In this document: positions 45,449-55,490 of the stretch, piece by piece | Numbering within the stretch: position 1 is the first letter of the stretch | Layout: each line of letters opens with the position of its first letter | Assembly: GCA_011319805.1 (NCBI GenBank) | Contig: SJRY01000103.1 | Coordinates: 1-64,000, forward strand | DNA: 64,000 nucleotides | Reading direction: 5' to 3' | Source of the DNA: Macrocybe gigantea | Taxonomy: Eukaryota > Basidiomycota > Agaricomycetes > Agaricales > Callistosporiaceae | The notes under the pieces: model-generated | Seen by the model: only the letters and a program-made list of their open reading frames with translations | What the model was told of the DNA's origin: nothing | The model's database searches: none | Translations under genes and position numbers: made by a program

Positions 45449-47472
45449 GCCTCAGCAGGAGTATTGGCTGGTTGGACCAATGCTTGCACATAAGAGCACT
45501 TGCCAGCAGAAGGGTGAGTTTTTTTTTTTTTTTTTTAAAATCAACAATTTATATAGCGGTGCTCGATGGCAGTCTGCTTGTAAATACACAACAGTACCTA
45601 CAATAAATACAACTAGTCCAAAGGAAACCAGACTGAAGGGATGTACATAGAGGGCATATTCACCCTGTTATCTCCTGCCCGTATGCGTGCCTCTTAGGCA
45701 TGCGCTCATGCTGGCTCGCTCACTCGACCCACGTCCCCTAGCTCCTAGGAGTCAGACATAGTCAATTCCATGTAAAGGGTCCCAAAGGGCCCATAATGAC
45801 AGGTGTCGCAGAATCTGCAATATGCAATGAAGCTCGGTATTCGCTTTCATCAAACACCATGTTGAATTGATGCTCTGGGTCCCCCAGCCTGAAGGCCAGC
45901 TGCGGTTGCTTCTGTGCAAAGGCCCCATGAGGAGCCATAACCCTGAGCATCCCCTGCTGCAAAGAGGCAGTTACCCACCCCCCGAATCCGGGATGAAAGC
46001 ACCAGCTGCCTTATTAGACGTCAGGTACTTAATGAACCAGGAATGCACAAAGGTGTCATACTGGCATTCGGCTGGCCTATCCCACTTGTGGCACAAAGTC
46101 ATAACGTGGATGGAGTCCTCAGGACCCCACCCACAAGAGCATTTATCACTCTCAACAAAATTGAACCATGCTTGATATGCATTGATCGGCGCATGTCGGC
46201 ATGCAATGCGACAGCAGCGAGCAAACAGCTCATTGCCTGTCACCAACTTCATGAACCCCGTTCTTTTACGAAGCGGGCACTCATAGGATTCAGGCTTTCC
46301 AGCATCGTGGAACCAAAACATGGAGGCACCAATATATTTCTTGACTCCAGCATCATGGAACCAGGAGGCATGCATGTCATCATCTGCCTCCATCCAGAGT
46401 GCATCCATGGTAAACAAGGAACAGAGTCCCTGAGGTATGTCAAGGCCACGCACGGACTCATGTGCTTTGACTTGAATAGCCCACCTCCAAGAGGAGGGGA
46501 TGTGCCAGAATGTAATCTGGTGCAGCTCGGACTGGATAAACCAAGCCTGCAATAAGGTGCACAGTGCAATAGAATGTGACTGCACAGAGTGAGGGTTGCA
46601 ATCGACAATGCGATTGATTGCATTCATCAAGTCGAGGAAGCACACGATGGATGTAGCTCTATCCTGTACAATGGCCTTCTGGATTGACATATGCAATCCA
46701 ATCAGCTCAGAGTCATCACTTGTCGCTTTACCGACAGGCTGACGAGTTTCGAAGACAAGCGTATTGCCTCGGTAGACCCGGGACGAATACATGGACTGTC
46801 TGAGTGTATCTGCTTTCATGGGCATGGTGCCATCACTACTTGTGTATACACAGTTGGGCTCAACCTGGCACTCAGTGAGTGCCTGTTTGAGCGATGCACG
46901 ATAAGCCTTGACAGAGTCTTTGTCTTTGCCAAGAAGCTTATAGATCTCAAGGCAGCTGCTGAACTGGTCAACAGCAGAAGGGTGAGTAGCCCTGTTAACC
47001 AGAGGAGGCAGTCTATGACCAGGAGTATGGGAGCAGGATTGCAGTTGCAGCAGAGGGGGGCAGTTTGGGTTCTGAGGTGGTCTCAGAGGGCAAGCACCCA
47101 TATTCAATCAGGAGTCTTCTGGGTGCATGGTACCAGAAGGGGAGCTGTGAGGAGTGGGATCAGTGAAATGAGTTGCCTTTCCATGAAAAGGGAGATGTGC
47201 ATTGACCATTTCTTGCAAATGTTCCAAGATGGTGCTGAGGTCTGTCAAGCATAGGGATGGAGAACATGTTGACATTACTGGCACTGCTAACAAGAGTTGC
47301 AATGCCTTTGGCAATGGCATATTGATATCCTGCCAGAATAGAGACAGAGAATGAGCCGACCTTCAAAATCCAGTCTTTGAGGGCAGCAAGAGATTTAGCA
47401 GCGGCCTTAGCTTCATTGTGAAGGAACTGATCTCCTTCTGGAAAGATCACAATGCCAATATGATTGTCGTTA
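45449..47472 (-). pseudogene. LINE ORF1 fragment, split by another LINE
   Basis: Minus-strand ORF1 remnants at 45449-45518 and 46972-47472 (LKDWILKVGSFSVSILAGYQ, NDNHIGIVIFPEG). Together they match the N-terminal half of ORF1 at 52968. Interrupted by 45519-46971. The 5' side is cut by an LTR at 47473. Confidence 0.83.
45519..46971 (-). mobile_element. 5'-truncated LINE with 15-bp target duplication
   Basis: T run at 45519, 3' UTR, then on the minus strand the RNase H/C-terminal region (SDDSELIGLHMSIQKAI, CFLDLMNAINRIVDCNPHS, ACRHAPINAYQAWFNFVESD), a 378-codon frame that stays open through the 5' junction into the ORF1 fragment. CAGCAGAAGGGTGAG is duplicated at 45504-45518 and 46972-46986. 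Confidence 0.92.
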
Positions 47473-47657
47473 TATGTATTATGAATGCTGTCCAAAGGAT
47501 CATTCAATTTCTTATCTTATCCTTCCCATATCCCTTATCTTCCCCATCATGCTGCGCAGTGTACAGCCATTGAGTCATTTCACTTCTCTAGTCATCCTGA
47601 GTCATCTCTTTCCAGTCTTACTCATCCACAGTCCACAGCATTGCACAGCCCATGGTC
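47473..47657 (+). repeat. Element F 5' LTR, first part
   Basis: It aligns with the first ~185 bp of the A/B LTR (CAAAGGATCATTCAATTTC...) and stops at CCATGGTC. Confidence 0.8.
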
Positions 47658-47928
47658 AGGGCTAGTTGGCATAGCAGTAAACACAGTCAGGTAGTCCTGG
47701 AGGTGGCATCTTTAGGTTTGCATTCGGAAGTGTCCAGAGCTGGTTCTACATGATGTGGGCAGGAAGTATCATGACCCTGTGACAGTTATTCCCACAAAGA
47801 AGGTGACTTGGTCATGTGACTAAGCAGCTGGCATGTGACATAAGCTGGGTTATGCATCACATATGTGACTTATCCCACAATGTAGGTCAAGTATCACATG
47901 ACCCTAACTCACGTGACTGGGTTTCCCT

Positions 47929-48155
47929 TGTTCAACAGAAAAGATGTCCTGACTGGGGATTGAACCTAGGACCTCCTGGACATATACTAGTAGCTCTACT
48001 ACTGAGCTATCAGACCTGATGGATCAACTTAGAAGTTGTATTTACAACCACCTCATCCTATATACCTTCACTCTGAGATACTATTTGGTCTAGGTTCTTC
48101 GGTATCTTTGATATTAGTGGAGACAACAATGTGCCTGAATATACACAATCTAACA
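47929..48155 (-). mobile_element. Solo LTR (227 bp) carrying a tRNA-like segment
   Basis: It begins TGTTCAACAG and ends ATCTAACA, and is flanked by the 5-bp target duplication TCCCT (47924-47928, 48156-48160). The uninterrupted site is present in copy 3 of the host repeat (near 61038). On the minus strand it holds a GGTATATAGG box and a tRNA-like stretch. The family is otherwise absent from the window. Confidence 0.85.
47947..48016 (-). other. tRNA-like sequence inside the solo LTR
   Basis: On the minus strand it begins GGTCTGATAGCTCAGTAGTA. The A box (TAGCTCAGTAG) is a perfect fit to TRGYNNANNNG. The B box is GGTTCAATCCC. The D stem GCTC/GAGC pairs fully, the T stem 4 of 5, and the acceptor stem about 6 of 7 with a G-T. 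The anticodon stem pairs poorly, so I do not call it a functional tRNA. Confidence 0.5.
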
Positions 48156-48774
48156 TCCCTTGGTGTGGATGGCCTTGGGATGTAAGTGCCGAACAATGTC
48201 TTAATCTGGCAGACCATACGTGATCTCCAATTTCAAAGCGTAGGGGCCAAAAGGATAAGAGACTATACCAGGAATCAGGCTGATAACCACCTGATGGCGT
48301 TTGAGCCAACATGGTAGCTGGTACTGTATGAGCTGTCTGAAGTAGGGGTCCACGGAGGTTAGTCACTGCAGTACGTCACCTATTTAAGTTGGCAGAAGTA
48401 GATCCAGACCCATTCAGTAAGAGCAACCTTGCTGTGAGATTGGATGCCAGTCTGGCAGGTACATGGCAAGACAGAGACCTTAGACAGATGGAGATCTGCA
48501 TGCATGATGCATCTGCGAACCATCTGCTGGGGAATAGGACTAGGGGTCACACCCCTGACACTGCTGGGCCATAGCAAGGCTGGACAGTCTCCAGTCCTTG
48601 GCTTGAGAGATCTAACTCCTCTATCGGTGGTCCCTGGGATAATACACCCAGGTAACCGCTCAAGTTGAATCCAAAGTGTGAAACTCCCGGGTAATGGGCC
48701 ACCTCCATAGCACAACGGAGGATCAGGCCTGAAGCTGGGGTAAGCCACCTCTTCTGCAAGGGGGGGCTAAACTT

Positions 48775-48813
48775 CATGTCAGCAAAGCGATAAGCGATGA
48801 CTCCAAGCTGATT
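48775..48813 (+). mobile_element. LINE scrap (RNase H region)
   Basis: GTCAGCAAAGCGATAAGCGA and the following bases match the LINE segment near 31537 (SKAISNDSKLIG). It is fused between the tRNA-headed repeat and the end of the element F LTR. Confidence 0.7.
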
Positions 48814-48837
48814 GTGAGATTTGTCTAGCCTAACAAG

Positions 48838-48848
48838 ATATTAAGCCT
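48838..48848 (+). promoter_or_regulatory. Self-priming primer-binding site of element F
   Basis: ATATTAAGCCT two bases after the LTR end (48835), as in element A. Confidence 0.72.
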
Positions 48849-48966
48849 TGTTGAGACTCGCTCAGACTCACACACATACCACGTCACACTTTATCAAAGA
48901 CTTGATCAATATTTGATGACAAGTGGTCACCGACCCAGCGAGCACTAGCACAAATGATGAGAGCAC

Positions 48967-49369
48967 TATTAAAACTAGGCACAGGGAACACTCTGGACAA
49001 GCCTTAGAACCTAGAAGTCCTGAGTGAGAACACTAGTAATTGAGTTATATACAAGTACTTGCCTAGAAGTCCTGAGTGAGAACACTGGGGACTTCAAGGC
49101 ACTCTGTGCTACCTATATATATGTGTAGAAGGCTGTGTGTGCAGCCTATAGCTGCGCATTGCTGTGGGCACAGCTGTAGGCTGTGCACTACTGCGGACAC
49201 AGCCATTTACTGCGCATTACTGTATGCACAGCTTGTGCTGTGTATTGCTGTGGATGCAGCCACAGGCTGCGCATTGCTGCGCACATAGCTATAGGCTGTG
49301 TGCATTGCTAGGCGCATAGCCTGGGTCCTGTCCTATGCACAAGTCTGGACAGAAGGGGCATTTCTAACA
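48967..49369. mobile_element. Solo LTR (403 bp) with internal minisatellite
   Basis: It starts TATTAAAACTAGG, ends GCATTTCTAACA and is flanked by AGCAC (48962-48966 and 49370-49374). Element A shows the empty site near 11305. The imperfect inverted ends (TATTAAAA against TGTTAGAA) fit an LTR with G-to-A decay at the left. It contains a 25-bp direct repeat (CCTAGAAGTCCTGAGTGAGA start, at 49011 and 49066) and a minisatellite. Confidence 0.75.
49152..49325. repeat. 29-bp minisatellite, six units
   Basis: Six imperfect tandem units of 28-30 bp with consensus start CTGCGCATTGCTGTGGGCAC, at 49152, 49181, 49210, 49238, 49267 and 49296, preceded by a partial unit. Each unit is itself partly palindromic (TGC...GCA). 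Confidence 0.85.
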
Positions 49370-49918
49370 AGCACTTGGCTCAGAGAAGTAGACCAGATAT
49401 TGCAATCCACGCCATTCACAGAGACAGTCCATGCCACCTGCAGAGACACTAGCAACCCAAACAAATGAAAGAAAGAGCACATGCCTATACCAAGTAGTGA
49501 AGAACAGGCATTTCTGAGAGAGTTTGCCTTCACCACCACAGACAAGCCTGCTGAGATCCTCAGTAAAGGAGCAGCACAACTCATTGCAGAACTTTTCCTA
49601 GAAGGAGAATACAGGATAAGCCCAGAAGAGCTGTGGTCAGACCAGAATCTTCTTGCCAAAGAAGAAGATGAACATATCTGCAAGAAAATGAGAGAAGAAT
49701 GAACACAAGCCTGAGACTTCAGATAACAACAGATTGAGAACTATAATTACTGAACACAGGAGGAAGACATACTGATATAGAGAGGGCACAATGCACAGAG
49801 CATATGACAGAACCAATGAGAATGACACCAAAGTCAAGGACACATAGGAATGAAACCACCGAACCCCTTCAGAGGACCAATCTGCCAAAGCACTGCATAA
49901 GGAGAGAATTGCACCACC

Positions 49919-51061
49919 ATGGCGAAAGTAAGCAACAGTGACTGGGACAAATACTATCGGTGGAGGGAGCGAAAAGGATTATCAAAGACAAATGGACTGA
50001 CCATTGCAGAGTGGGCCGATTTCAAACAAGCTTGTAGAATTGCAGGAGTCGATCTAGACTACTGGAAAGAATAGAGAGAGGAGTAAAGACAGAAACAGCT
50101 CCAAGAACAGCAAGCCCAAGTACAAGCACAGCAGACCCAAGAACAACAGATCCAGGAACAGGAAAACCAAGACCAAGATAACGATGAAGAAACTCCTCAA
50201 AGAATGACGACAGAATACAAGGGAATCATCGCCAACCTGAAATCCTTCACAGGAGATCGAACATCCTTCGACATTTGGTAGAGGAAGATGAAGCTTTATA
50301 TAACCACACATGGAGACCTCATGGATACACAGAAGATCGGAGTGGTCCTGTCTAGAATGACCAATGGACCAGGAGCCCACTGGGCATCAAAGAAGATTGA
50401 CACCACTACCAACCAAAGCACATGGGTAGACTTCATAACCAAGATAGAGACATGATTCAGCAACGTCATGTCACCATCACAAGCAGGAAGCAAACTATTC
50501 AATATCAGATAGGGAAACTGACCCATCGATGAATTTCTGGATGAATTCGTAGACCTTGCAGGGAAAGCAGGAATGACAGGAATAGCCCCTCATTTCCTAC
50601 TCGAGAAGAGCTTAAACCAAAGGACAGCAGAAGCCATACACTCAATCTCCACATTCCCAATAGATGAAGATGAATATATCAAAATAGTTCGAGTAATTGG
50701 ACAAAACATCGATGAATATAGGAATGTGATGAGAGGAGAATTCACAAGCAATCAGTGCAAGCCTGGAAATCCAAGCCGAGGAGCAAGACAGGCCATGGAA
50801 GTCGATAAAGTACGAAGCAACAACTGCTTCAACTGCAATAAACCAGGACACCTCTCACGAAACTGCCCGGAACCACGAAAAGGAGCAGCAAATGTCACAT
50901 GTTTCAATTGTGGCTTAAAGGAACACTATGCATGGAACTGCAAGAAGAAGAAGAAAGGAAAATTCTGAGTCAGAGAAGTGAAAGAAGAAGAAGGAGAGAA
51001 TGAAGAAGACAAGGATGAGAAAAGCTCTGACAAAGAGGATTTTGTCGAAAGGTCTGACTAG
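49919..51061 (+). pseudogene. gag: Element F gag, with stops
   Basis: Same frame layout as element A gag: ATG 49919 to TAG 51059-51061. Both CCHC knuckles are intact here (CFNCNKPGHLSRNC and CFNCGLKEHYAWNC). Stops occur in the Gln-rich coil (near 50070) and the capsid region. The slippery heptamer has become GGATTTT. Confidence 0.85.
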
Positions 51062-52768
51062 GAGGTGCTAAATCACAACCCATACAACTGAAACAGACTT
51101 GCTTTGATACTGGATGTAGATCATCCCATACTCTGAAATATACCATTCTCACCAAGCGATCTGAAGCACCAAGGAAAACCATCCCAGAGGACAAACCACC
51201 AAAGAGGAAAAAACTCGCAGTACCAGCTAGGATACAAATGCAAAAAAGAATAACAACGATAATACTGGAAGTTGATAGCGGAGCAGATAGGACCTGCATC
51301 AACACTGCAATAGTAGTGAAAACAGGGCTGAAGACATGACGAATCAAGAAGATTCCAATTATAAATGCAGACAGATCACCCAACCGCCAGAAAACAGCAG
51401 ACCGAGTAGCGGAGGTCCACATTGACATTAAAGGACACAAGGAGCACATGGAAGCCATCGTACTCAATATTGGAAAAACTGATATGCTACTAGGATATGA
51501 CTGGCTTGTCTACTACAATCCAATCATCAAATGGAGGACAGGAGAAGTTGTCTTTGACAGATGCCCTAAAACATGTAAAATAAACCACCAGATGATTAAG
51601 ATACAGAAGATGGCTGAACCAGTGAAAACCACAGCCAGCGACAAGACAGGAACCCAGATACCTCCATACCTGATCAGATTCAAACACCTCTTCAAGGAGA
51701 AGAACTTTGATCATTTACCAGACTACAAAGAATGGGACCATGAAATAAACTTAATGAAAGATGCATCCAAAACGATACTGAGCAAGGTCTATCCAATGAT
51801 GCAGAAGGAACTAGAGGAACTAGATACCTTTGTCAAAGAAGAATTAAGAACAGGAAAAATACGCCCATCAAAATCACCTTATGCAGTACCCTGCTTCTTT
51901 CACAATAGGAAGGATGGAAGCAAATAACTCATCCAAGACTACCAGGAAATAAACAAATATATGGTCAAGGACAAGTTCCCACTACCATGCATCAGCGAGC
52001 TCCTCGACATACTACAAGGAGCAAAGTACTTTAGCAAGATCGATATTATCTGGAGATACAATAATATGCACATCCGGAAAGGAGACGAATGGAAAGCAGC
52101 CTTCCTAACAGCAAGAGGACTCTTCGAACCGACAGTTATATACTTTGGGTAGTGCAACGCACCAGGCACTTTTAGCTGAATGATGGCAAGCCTCTTCCAA
52201 GATCAAATATGAAGAAGAGTGTGCATAATCTATATGGACAACATCATAATCATCAGACAAATATGAGAGGAACTCTAAAAGAATACTATAGAAGTCATGG
52301 AGATACTAAACAAAAATGACCTATTCATCAAAGGACCAAAATGCATCTGGGAATCATCAAAAGTCCCAGTGCTAGGGTACATTATAGGAGAAGGAAAAGT
52401 AGAGATGGAATCAGAGAAGATCGCAGCTGTACAATTCTGGCTGACCCTAAAAATGAAGAAAGAACTACAAAAGTTCTTGGGATTTATAAACTTTTACCAA
52501 TGATTCATCAAGGGATATGCAAAGGTTGCTGAACCTCTGACAGAGCTAACTGGAAACAGAACATTCCAGTGAACAGACAAGCAACAAGATGCTTTCAAAG
52601 AGCTAATTCGACACATAACCTCAGCACCCATTCTAGCACTACCACAAACAGAAGGAAAATTCTGAGTCGAAACAGACACCTCAGGATATGCCATCAGAGC
52701 AGTACTATTATAAAATAGCAGGAAGGACTATGGCACCTGATTGCCTTCATTTTGAGATGCATGACCCC
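51037..52768 (+). pseudogene. pol: Element F pol 5' part (protease, RT, start of RNase H)
   Basis: Protease VDSGAD near 51270, LLGYDWLVYYNPIIKW (51488 on), RT with the catalytic YMDD changed to YMDN (~52230), and [19 protein letters not shown] (52297-52503). It is cut in RNase H by LINE sequence at 52769. Confidence 0.87.
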
Positions 52769-52967
52769 CGACGCTTCTCTTTCCACAACCCCCACTTGTA
52801 AACAACTGTAAACAACTCTCACAAATCGCACTCCTCATTCTACGGCGACAACACTTGGGACGATCTTTGATCAGGTTGCAGATCCGGATACCTATATCCT
52901 TGAGCACTTCCCGTTCTTAAAATCGCGAAAATCGGCTGAAAATCCACCGATTTATTAGAGTTTTTCA

Positions 52968-54767
52968 ATGAGCGACGATCCACTCAACATTGTTGGCGGC
53001 GGTGGACCTCCACCGCTAAACCCGCACCCTGGGCGGACCCCCTCGGGCCCCTCTCGACCCCCCGCTCCTTCCCCCTCGGGGGACAGGAGCCTTCTCTTCC
53101 AAGGCGGTGATGGTTTAATGGATACCGACGACGCTGGCCCCCCGAATCGGACTGGGTCCACCGAACCCCCCGTTCCTCCATCTCCGTCGATGCTGTCCAC
53201 GGAGGCAGCTTATAACGACAATTCTATCGGTATTGCGATCTTTCCCGAAGGGCATCGGTTCCTTCACGGTGAAGCGAAGGCCGCCACTGAATCCCTCGCC
53301 GCCCTTAAGGATTGGATCCTCAAGGTCGGCAAAGCATCTGTCTCCATCCCGGCGGGCTACCAATATGCCATCGCTGAGGGTATTGCGGCCTTGGTCACTA
53401 CTGCTGGCGATGTTAACATGTTCTCCATCCCTACTCTTCAGGGACCTCAGCATGAACTCGGAGCGCGTTTGCAGAGTATTGTAAATGCGCACCTTCCCTC
53501 GCGCGGGAAATCAACTCGTTTTGCTGATTCCGCCACTCATCACTCCCCCTCTGGTATAGTGCGACCGGAGGACTCACGTTCGAACCAGGGCGCCCCGCCT
53601 CTGAGACCAGCTCAGAACCCAAACCGCCCTCCTCCACCCCCTCGCGCGCGATCTCGTTCCCGGACTCCTGGACGTGGACCGCCTCCTCCGGTCAATAGGG
53701 CTACTCGCCCATCTTCCGGTAAGCGCTCCTATGCGCAAGCCCTGGCCCAACTGGCCAACACTCCTGCCGAGGCTATTGTAGCCCTGGCAAAGACATTCCC
53801 ACACCTCCCCACAGAGAAGATTGTCTCCTTGCAAAAGGAAGCAACCGGGGAGCTGTCTGGACCACCTAAGAAGAAGGCGAAGTCCACGTCTCATGGACCG
53901 TCCCGTCGTAACGTCCGGGTCAGTTACTCTTTTCCGGCTGACAATGATTCTGTTGCCGCCGGAGCTCTCCTTAATGCCCTTAATAGGGCGTTGACCACTG
54001 GCAAGTCCTGGATTCGATGCGAATCTATCCAGGATCATTCTGCCTCCTCGTTCTCTTGCTTGATGACGAGGGTGGCTTCTCCAAAAGACCTCAGCATTTT
54101 GCGTGAGGCTGCTCTCCGCTGTGCTCTGGCAGGATCTACTGTTAAGCTTGCAATCCCGATGAGCGTTTCTTATTTGAAACTGCTCGACGTTCCCTATTTC
54201 AATGCCGATGGTAGCATTATCACTGCCCGGCAGGCGTACGAAATTCTCCAAGACTCTTCCTTCTCGGATCTCATTACTCTCGTTGGGGTACCGCATGTCA
54301 TGCGCAACTCCAAGAATTCCGATACTGCAACCGTCTGGTTCAACATCGAAGACACGTCAACTGGCCAGAACGTAAAGGCTCTGGACAATTGTACAGTTAT
54401 GGTCAGGAATTGGCATTGCCGATTCAAGGCCGCTCTCTCTTCGCCGGGAGTTCCTCTTTGCGAACACTGCTGGCGCTGGGGGCACTCTGCATTGAAGTGC
54501 AACCAGCAATCTCTCCGCTGCCCGATCTGTGGGGAATCTCACAGAAAGGAACACCATCGCACCCTGGCATCTTGCTGCAAGGCTCGACCCAAGGCTAACC
54601 CTCCTCGCGAGGCTACTCCGGTGGGCCAGCCCTGTCCTCATCCTCCTAAATGTCTCAGCTGCAGCCGAGACCATTCCACTGATGACCGGAAGTGTCCCTT
54701 CTGGAAAAATCGCTTTGATCCAGAGTGGATCAAGGAACACTATAAGCTGGTACGTGATCGCAAATGA
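52968..54767 (+). CDS. LINE ORF1 protein, 599 aa, intact
   Basis: RNA-binding chaperone-type protein of the LINE particle, expected to coat the element RNA. It starts MSDDPLNIVGGGGPPPLNPH. There is a Pro-rich N-terminus, then a globular block (DWILKVGKASVSIPAGYQYA), a basic Arg/Pro/Ser linker (PPPPRARSRSRTPGRGPPPP) and a KKKAKSTSHGPSRRN nuclear-signal-like patch. A conserved region near TGKSWIRCESIQDHSASSFS and TVWFNIEDTSTGQNVKALDN follows. Three Cys/His knuckles end the protein: CEHCWRWGHSALKC, CPICGESHRKEHH, and CLSCSRDHSTDDRKC. It is undamaged, and decayed copies lie at 34399, 40427, 45449 and 59395. The ATG is the first in frame after the 5' UTR. Confidence 0.88.
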   Translation: MSDDPLNIVGGGGPPPLNPHPGRTPSGPSRPPAPSPSGDRSLLFQGGDGLMDTDDAGPPNRTGSTEPPVPPSPSMLSTEAAYNDNSIGIAIFPEGHRFLHGEAKAATESLAALKDWILKVGKASVSIPAGYQYAIAEGIAALVTTAGDVNMFSIPTLQGPQHELGARLQSIVNAHLPSRGKSTRFADSATHHSPSGIVRPEDSRSNQGAPPLRPAQNPNRPPPPPRARSRSRTPGRGPPPPVNRATRPSSGKRSYAQALAQLANTPAEAIVALAKTFPHLPTEKIVSLQKEATGELSGPPKKKAKSTSHGPSRRNVRVSYSFPADNDSVAAGALLNALNRALTTGKSWIRCESIQDHSASSFSCLMTRVASPKDLSILREAALRCALAGSTVKLAIPMSVSYLKLLDVPYFNADGSIITARQAYEILQDSSFSDLITLVGVPHVMRNSKNSDTATVWFNIEDTSTGQNVKALDNCTVMVRNWHCRFKAALSSPGVPLCEHCWRWGHSALKCNQQSLRCPICGESHRKEHHRTLASCCKARPKANPPREATPVGQPCPHPPKCLSCSRDHSTDDRKCPFWKNRFDPEWIKEHYKLVRDRK

Positions 54768-54823
54768 TCAGGTAGCAATCATCCTAACGCCTCCCCGCAG
54801 CATCATGCGGAGGCCGACGCATC

Positions 54824-55095
54824 ATGAGTGTCTCCTCGGGTAGCACAGCCTCGGCTGTGGTCCCCGGTTCAAGGGGACGCTCATTGATTTCTTCTTTTCA
54901 TATTTTCTCTCAGAATGTAAATAGAAAATATGTATATATGGACATGATCCTCTCTACTCTTGGAGAGGATTATGATATTTTGTTTTTCCAAGAGCCCGCT
55001 TGGAATCTCATAAGACATGCCCCTTCTGCCCACAATGTTGAGGGCGAGGCAGTAATCGGAGGTCCCACTCATCCGGATTGGACCTGCATCATTCG
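54824..55095 (+). pseudogene. LINE ORF2 N-terminus, truncated
   Basis: It starts MSVSSGSTASAVVPGSRGRS and covers the first endonuclease motif (FFQEPAWNLIRHAPS). Cut after HPDWTCIIR by the inserted or joined minus LINE. Confidence 0.88.
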
Positions 55096-55490
55096 TTTTT
55101 TTTTTTTTTTTTTTTTAAATCAACAATTTATATAGCGGTGCACGATGGCAGTCCGCTTGTAAATACACACAGGTACCTACTATAAATACGACTAGTCCGA
55201 TCCAAACCAGACTGAAGGGAAATACATAGAGGGCTGCACTGCCCTGCTCTCTCGTGCCTGCGCTCGAGCTATGGGACTCGAGCTCATGCATACTCACTCG
55301 CTCGAGCACTGTCCCCCAACCCCAGAGGGCCGGCTGTGGTCAATTCCACATAAAAGGTCCAAAAGGACCTATAACAATGCTGTTGCGGAGTTTGCGATTC
55401 GCATACCGCTTGGTCAGTGCTTCGGTCACTGACCCAACTGTTTTAAGATTGTCCAGGTTGCCCCGGACGATCTCCGCTACAGAACGGCAG

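Larger units (their letters stand above)
47658..48774 (+). repeat. tRNA-headed repeat, copy 2, split by a solo LTR
   Basis: Plus orientation. The head is AGGGCTAGTTGGCATAGCAG and the tail is GCAAGGGGGGGCTAAAC. The B-box half of the head is lost by a deletion between two TCCTG repeats. A 227-bp solo LTR (47929-48155) interrupts it. Confidence 0.78.
47473..52768 (+). mobile_element. Gypsy/chromovirus element F (5' part, A/B family)
   Basis: Plus-strand element with a chimeric 5' LTR (47473-47657 and 48814-48835, the middle replaced by a tRNA-headed repeat plus a LINE scrap), primer-binding site 48838-48848, gag, and pol as far as RNase H, where LINE sequence starts at 52769. The 3' half and 3' LTR are missing. 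Two solo LTRs lie within its span. Confidence 0.85.
52769..55095 (+). mobile_element. LINE with intact 5' UTR and ORF1, ORF2 cut short
   Basis: A CpG-rich, young-looking copy: ~200-bp 5' UTR (52769-52967), intact ORF1, a 56-nt spacer with a GC-rich hairpin (CCTCCCCGCA / TGCGGAGG, ~54801-54824), and the first ~90 codons of ORF2 up to a T run of an opposite-strand LINE at 55096. Confidence 0.9.

Noticed and set aside
47947..48016. Functional tRNA gene
   Set aside because: The anticodon stem pairs poorly, no T at position 33 is evident, and it lies inside a duplicated LTR-like unit.
49076..49288. ORF of 70 codons
   Set aside because: It is the translation of a minisatellite inside a solo LTR.
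49152..49325. CRISPR-like array
   Set aside because: Units are contiguous with no unique spacers, and the setting is a eukaryotic LTR.
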